NCBI GenBank assembly: GCA_910586585.1
Contig: CAJUKA010000155.1
Coordinates: 1-7,669 of the forward strand
Length of the DNA: 7,669 nt
Reading direction: 5' to 3'
Source of the DNA: an uncultured Lachnospiraceae bacterium
GTDB taxonomy: Bacteria > Bacillota > Clostridia > Lachnospirales > Lachnospiraceae
Shown here in pieces: positions 4,882-7,669 of the stretch. The notes beneath the pieces were generated by a model that ran no database searches, had not been told where the DNA came from, and saw nothing but the letters and a program-made list of their open reading frames with translations. Position 1 is the first letter of the stretch, and each line of letters starts with the position of its first letter. The translations under genes were made by a program, and so were the position numbers.

Positions 4882-7208
4882 AAAGTTATTTAAGCCTTGT
4901 GCCTATTTCGGGAAAGGTGCGGAAACGGCAGAATCGTATGACGATTTTCTGTGTTATTATTTCCGTGCTGCTTGTGACTACGATTTTCAGTGTGGCAGAT
5001 ATGTTTATTCGGACACAAAGTGGAGGGCTGCAGCAGAAACATGGAAACTGGCATATCCGGTTGGAAAATATCTCTCAGGACACAGCAGAAGAAATCAGTC
5101 GGCATCCGGATGTTGCAGCCATCGGCTGGTCAGAAACATTTAACACAGACGCAGACCAGCCTTTCTATATCGGAGAGAAAAAAGCTGCGTTATACGGTAC
5201 TGACAGTATTTATCTGGCAGAGCTTGTCAATGCCCTTGAAGAAGGCAGTCTGCCGCAGAGTGACAATGACATTATGCTTAGTTCCAATGCGAAACTTGCG
5301 TTAGATGTAAAGATTGGTGATCATGTGACGGTGAAGACACCTTCGGGAGATACGGATTTTACGGTATGCGGTTTTGGGTCGGATGACGCTGACACTTATC
5401 AGGGGCAGACCTATCTGGTTGCTGTATATATGATGCGGGATGCGTATATCGGGGTCATGGAACAAAACAATATTCCGATTAACCCAACCTGTTATATTCA
5501 GTTTCAGGATGTGTCAAAGGCATCCGGTATCACCTCGGAAATCAGGCAGCAGTATGATCTGCCGGAGGAAGATATTTCGGAAAATACAGCAATTATGGGT
5601 CTTGCCGGACAAAGCAGCAATAAATCTATGCAAAATATTTACGGAATAGCAATAGTCTTGTTCATTTTAGTATTATTGGCTGGCGTATTGATGATTTCCG
5701 GCAGTATGAACAGCAATGTGGCGCAGCGGACAAAATTTTTTGGAATGATGCGCTGTATTGGTGCAAGCCGCCAGCAGATTATTCGGTATGTACGGCTGGA
5801 AGCGTTAAACTGGTGCAAAACGGCTGTGCCTGTTGGGTTAACCATAGGTACGGTAATTGAATGGGGGATTTGTGTAGTTCTCCGTTATGGAATTGGCAGT
5901 GAATTTGCCGCTATGCCAGTATTTGCCCTCAGCCCTGTCGGGCTGATCAGTGGGGCGATGGTTGGTATTGTAACTGTCCTGCTGGCAGCGCAGTCTCCTG
6001 CAAAACATGCGTCTAAAGTTTCTCCGATGGCAGCGGTTTCTGGAAATTCGGATACGGCGCTTTCTGTACGTCATACAACAAAACGGAATATCAGAAAGGT
6101 TGAAAGGACATTGGGTATCCACCATGCAATGACATCTAAGAAAAACTGGTTTTTATTGACAGCCAGCTTTTCACTCAGTATTATACTATTTCTTTGCATT
6201 TCAGTAGGGTTGGATTTTGCGCATGAGCTGCTTCCCTCAATGCGGTCATGGCAGCCGGATCTTATCCTTACTGGCTATGCAAATGAGTGTGTACTGGATC
6301 AGGGTTTAAGTGATGCTATCAGCGGGATTACTGGTGTAGAGCATATTTGGGGCAGTTCCTACACGGAGAATGTCCCGGCTGCTTCTTCGCGGCAGGAAAT
6401 CGATCATGTCAATATAACGTCATACAGCGAGTATATGCTGGACTGTGCAGAGGAGAGTCTTGTGCAGGGAAATTTATCGGAAGTGTATGGGGACAGCGGC
6501 AAGGCTATGACAGTTTTAAATAAAGATAATCCGATAAAAGTTGGAGACATCATTCAAGTGGCGGGACAGGAGATCGAGGTTGTATGCGGCATATCCAGTG
6601 GGCTGTATCCCGGCGAGTACAGCATAATCTGCTCACAAGAAACGTTTGCCCGGCTGACAGGGGAAGAAAATTACAGTATGATAGGGATACAATTAAGCGG
6701 CAAGGCGGCGGATGAAACGGTAAAACAAATCAACAGTCTTGCGGAAAGCAATGTTATTTTTGAGGATCATCGTCAGCGGAATCAGGAAGATGCCAATACC
6801 TATCTGGCTGTAAAATTTCTGTTGTATAGTTTTATGGCAATCATTGCCATGATTACGCTATTTAATATTATCAACAGCATTTCTATGAGTGTAACTGCCC
6901 GAATAAAGCAGTATGGAGCTATGAGGGCGGTTGGTATGGATGGGGAACAGCTTACCCGGATGATTGCTGCGGAAGCCTTTACTTACGCTGTCTCCGGTCT
7001 TATCGTCGGCAGTGGTATCGGAATTGTTCTAAGCCGTTTTTTGTATGTGAAACTGGTTACACGGTATTTTGGAAGCCAGTGGAGCCTGCCGGTCGTTTTG
7101 CTTGCTATTATTGTTGTATTCGATACAGTTTCTGCTGCGGCAGCAGTATATGCACCTGCAAAGCGGATTCGGAACATGGCGATAACAGATACAATTAATG
7201 ATTTGTAA
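4878..7208 (+). CDS. FtsX/MacB-type ABC transporter permease with two FtsX domains, 776 aa
   Basis: Integral membrane partner of the upstream ATPase. Predicted helices are about 21-42, 254-276, 312-336, 352-372, 424-446, 647-668, 700-722 and 738-760, giving eight in two sets of four. Each set has one large extracellular domain between its first and second helix (about 45-250 and 447-645). Each set carries the cytoplasmic coupling segment typical of FtsX permeases: FGMMRCIGAS (288-297) and YGAMRAVGMD (679-688). This duplicated LolC/MacB-like plan differs from the ten-helix, single-domain plan of BceB. Start ATG 4878 overlaps the ATPase stop by 4 bases and has GGGGAGG (4863-4869) 8 bases upstream; a GTG at 4869 lies inside that site. 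Such mechanotransmission-type permeases often do not pump a substrate across the membrane. Family members act in resistance to antimicrobial peptides, signalling to a kinase, or control of envelope enzymes. Which applies here is unknown. Confidence 0.93.
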   Translation: MKSYLSLVPISGKVRKRQNRMTIFCVIISVLLVTTIFSVADMFIRTQSGGLQQKHGNWHIRLENISQDTAEEISRHPDVAAIGWSETFNTDADQPFYIGEKKAALYGTDSIYLAELVNALEEGSLPQSDNDIMLSSNAKLALDVKIGDHVTVKTPSGDTDFTVCGFGSDDADTYQGQTYLVAVYMMRDAYIGVMEQNNIPINPTCYIQFQDVSKASGITSEIRQQYDLPEEDISENTAIMGLAGQSSNKSMQNIYGIAIVLFILVLLAGVLMISGSMNSNVAQRTKFFGMMRCIGASRQQIIRYVRLEALNWCKTAVPVGLTIGTVIEWGICVVLRYGIGSEFAAMPVFALSPVGLISGAMVGIVTVLLAAQSPAKHASKVSPMAAVSGNSDTALSVRHTTKRNIRKVERTLGIHHAMTSKKNWFLLTASFSLSIILFLCISVGLDFAHELLPSMRSWQPDLILTGYANECVLDQGLSDAISGITGVEHIWGSSYTENVPAASSRQEIDHVNITSYSEYMLDCAEESLVQGNLSEVYGDSGKAMTVLNKDNPIKVGDIIQVAGQEIEVVCGISSGLYPGEYSIICSQETFARLTGEENYSMIGIQLSGKAADETVKQINSLAESNVIFEDHRQRNQEDANTYLAVKFLLYSFMAIIAMITLFNIINSISMSVTARIKQYGAMRAVGMDGEQLTRMIAAEAFTYAVSGLIVGSGIGIVLSRFLYVKLVTRYFGSQWSLPVVLLAIIVVFDTVSAAAAVYAPAKRIRNMAITDTINDL

Positions 7209-7226
7209 TAAGAACAATAGATAAAA

Positions 7227-7247
7227 AATTGTGGTATAGAGAAATAT
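7227..7247 (+). repeat. 21-bp sequence downstream of the permease (copy 2)
   Basis: AATTGTGGTATAGAGAAATA, continuing T, matches 4086-4107 with one gap and one mismatch in the same orientation. It begins 18 bases after the permease stop. It could be a second regulator binding site, a decoy, or a duplication scar around the transporter gene pair. Confidence 0.5.
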
Positions 7248-7304
7248 AAAAAATGCTGTGTCAAAAATATTTTACATGTAGTTTTGAAATTTGAGAAAAA
7301 TGAG

Positions 7305-7342
7305 GAGATGCAATTTGTTGAAAGACAGTTGCATCTCTTTTT
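7305..7342 (+). terminator. Rho-independent terminator of the transporter operon
   Basis: A 9-bp perfect stem pairs GAGATGCAA (7305-7313) with TTGCATCTC (7329-7337). The loop is 15 bases and five T follow at 7338-7342. It lies about 100 bases after the permease stop. The loop is larger than usual but the stem and T-run are clear. Confidence 0.85.
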
Positions 7343-7363
7343 AGCATGACAGGCATAAGGTGC

Positions 7364-7408
7364 GGTGAGTGGTGAGAAGATGAATTTTCTCTACTCTATT
7401 GTATGTTA
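7364..7408 (+). repeat. Boundary repeat, right copy, with internal hairpin
   Basis: This is the direct-orientation relative of 1694-1737. It shares the GAGT, GAAGAT, TTCTCTACT and ATTG blocks, and the copies end in TGTTA. GAGT at 7367-7370 and the following bases can pair with TTCTCTACTC ending at 7396, so the hairpin potential is kept despite base changes, partly through G-U pairs. It begins 21 bases after the operon terminator. Confidence 0.6.
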
Positions 7409-7505
7409 AGTATGGTTAGGGAAAATTAAAAGAGCTTATAGATGAAAGAAAATATTACAACAGATAATGGTTTTATTACATCAAAAGAAAATAAGGGAAA
7501 AGTAA

Positions 7506-7514
7506 TGCTATAAT
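7506..7514 (+). promoter_or_regulatory. Extended -10 promoter for the gene at the right edge
   Basis: TG-C-TATAAT is a perfect extended -10 box. No good -35 is found 17 bases upstream, where the DNA is A-rich. Transcription would start near 7521, giving a leader of about 26 bases before ATG 7547. Confidence 0.6.
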
Positions 7515-7546
7515 TCAATTCATAAATATAAAGAGCAGGTGATGAA

Positions 7547-7669
7547 ATGAAGACGATTAAAGATTATATGATGAAATTAGGATTTGTATTTAAAGAAATT
7601 TTTAAAGCAGGACCAACTTTAATTAGGCTTTTGGGAATAACCCCAAAAGCCTGCTATACTTTAGCCAGG
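7547..7669 (+). CDS. N-terminus of an unidentified protein, possibly an ABC exporter (partial)
   Basis: Forty-one codons run from ATG 7547 to the window edge without a stop. AGGTGA (7536-7541) is a good ribosome binding site 5 bases upstream. The protein opens MKTIKDYMMKLGFVFKEIFK and continues AGPTLI. This amphipathic, basic lead-in resembles the start of fused ABC exporters (membrane plus ATPase) in clostridia, where a hydrophobic helix should follow. Instead the frame passes into RLLGITPKACYTLAR, which is not a membrane helix and is encoded by a perfect hairpin. The gene may therefore be interrupted at about 7625 by an insertion sequence. The family call is weak because so little is visible. 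Confidence 0.5.
   Translation, partial: MKTIKDYMMKLGFVFKEIFKAGPTLIRLLGITPKACYTLAR
7625..7652. repeat. 11-bp perfect hairpin inside the last open frame (possible IS end)
   Basis: AGGCTTTTGGG (7625-7635) pairs exactly with CCCAAAAGCCT (7642-7652) around a 6-base loop. No T-run follows, so it is not a standard terminator. It may be the subterminal hairpin of an insertion sequence that begins here, but no transposase or second end is in view. Confidence 0.45.

Noticed and set aside
4878..7208. BceB/VraG-type permease
   Set aside because: Those have ten helices with one large domain between helices 7 and 8. This protein has two sets of four helices, each with its own external domain.
443..7264. 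Antisense open frames of 60-120 codons across the coding genes
   Set aside because: They lie opposite well-supported genes, lack ribosome binding sites and show no recognisable protein features.
1..7669. tRNA, rRNA, CRISPR array, riboswitch or complete transposase gene
   Set aside because: I looked for cloverleaf, repeat-spacer and transposase signatures on both strands and saw none.

Overview
The window looks like a piece of an integrative and conjugative element from a low-to-moderate GC Firmicute, most likely a Clostridia/Lachnospiraceae gut commensal. The basis is family recognition: a conjugative-element accessory protein and a TTRAP-type small protein at the left, strong GA-rich ribosome binding sites, Firmicute-like promoters, and a two-component/ABC transporter operon of a type common in these bacteria. 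I could run no database search, so family names come from motif recognition.

Left part (1-1652): the end of a conjugative-element gene string. It holds a possible 3' end of an upstream gene, a 434-codon acidic accessory protein gene (92-1393), then four bases later a small transposon-transfer-assisting (TTRAP-like) gene broken by an in-frame TAG (1398-1604). A convincing rho-independent terminator (1620-1652) closes this unit.

Spacer (1653-2318): no intact gene. It holds a 44-bp element with a near copy at 7364-7408, a possible promoter, a 26-nt-arm hairpin (1937-2000) wedged between a Shine-Dalgarno sequence and an ATG, and the decayed helix-turn-helix gene which that ATG starts (2003-2246). 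The end of that pseudogene overlaps the -35 box of a promoter whose spacer contains an inverted repeat.

Centre (2319-7208): a four-gene sensing and transport module on the + strand. It encodes an OmpR-type response regulator, a histidine kinase with two membrane helices and almost no extracytoplasmic loop, an MacB/LolD-type ABC ATPase, and a large FtsX-type permease that overlaps the ATPase gene by 4 bases. The likely logic is that kinase and regulator sense envelope stress or an antimicrobial compound, and the regulator activates the weak extended -10 promoter ahead of the transporter genes. A terminator lies at 7305-7342. A 21-22 bp sequence occurs both just before and just after the transporter gene pair.

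Right edge (7343-7669): the second copy of the 44-bp element, an extended -10 promoter, and the first 41 codons of another gene. Its N-terminus resembles an ABC exporter, but its reading runs into an 11-bp perfect hairpin at the window edge that may mark an insertion-sequence end.

The transporter module looks like a cassette inserted or exchanged within a conjugative element. Its boundaries are marked by similar hairpin elements and small decayed genes.
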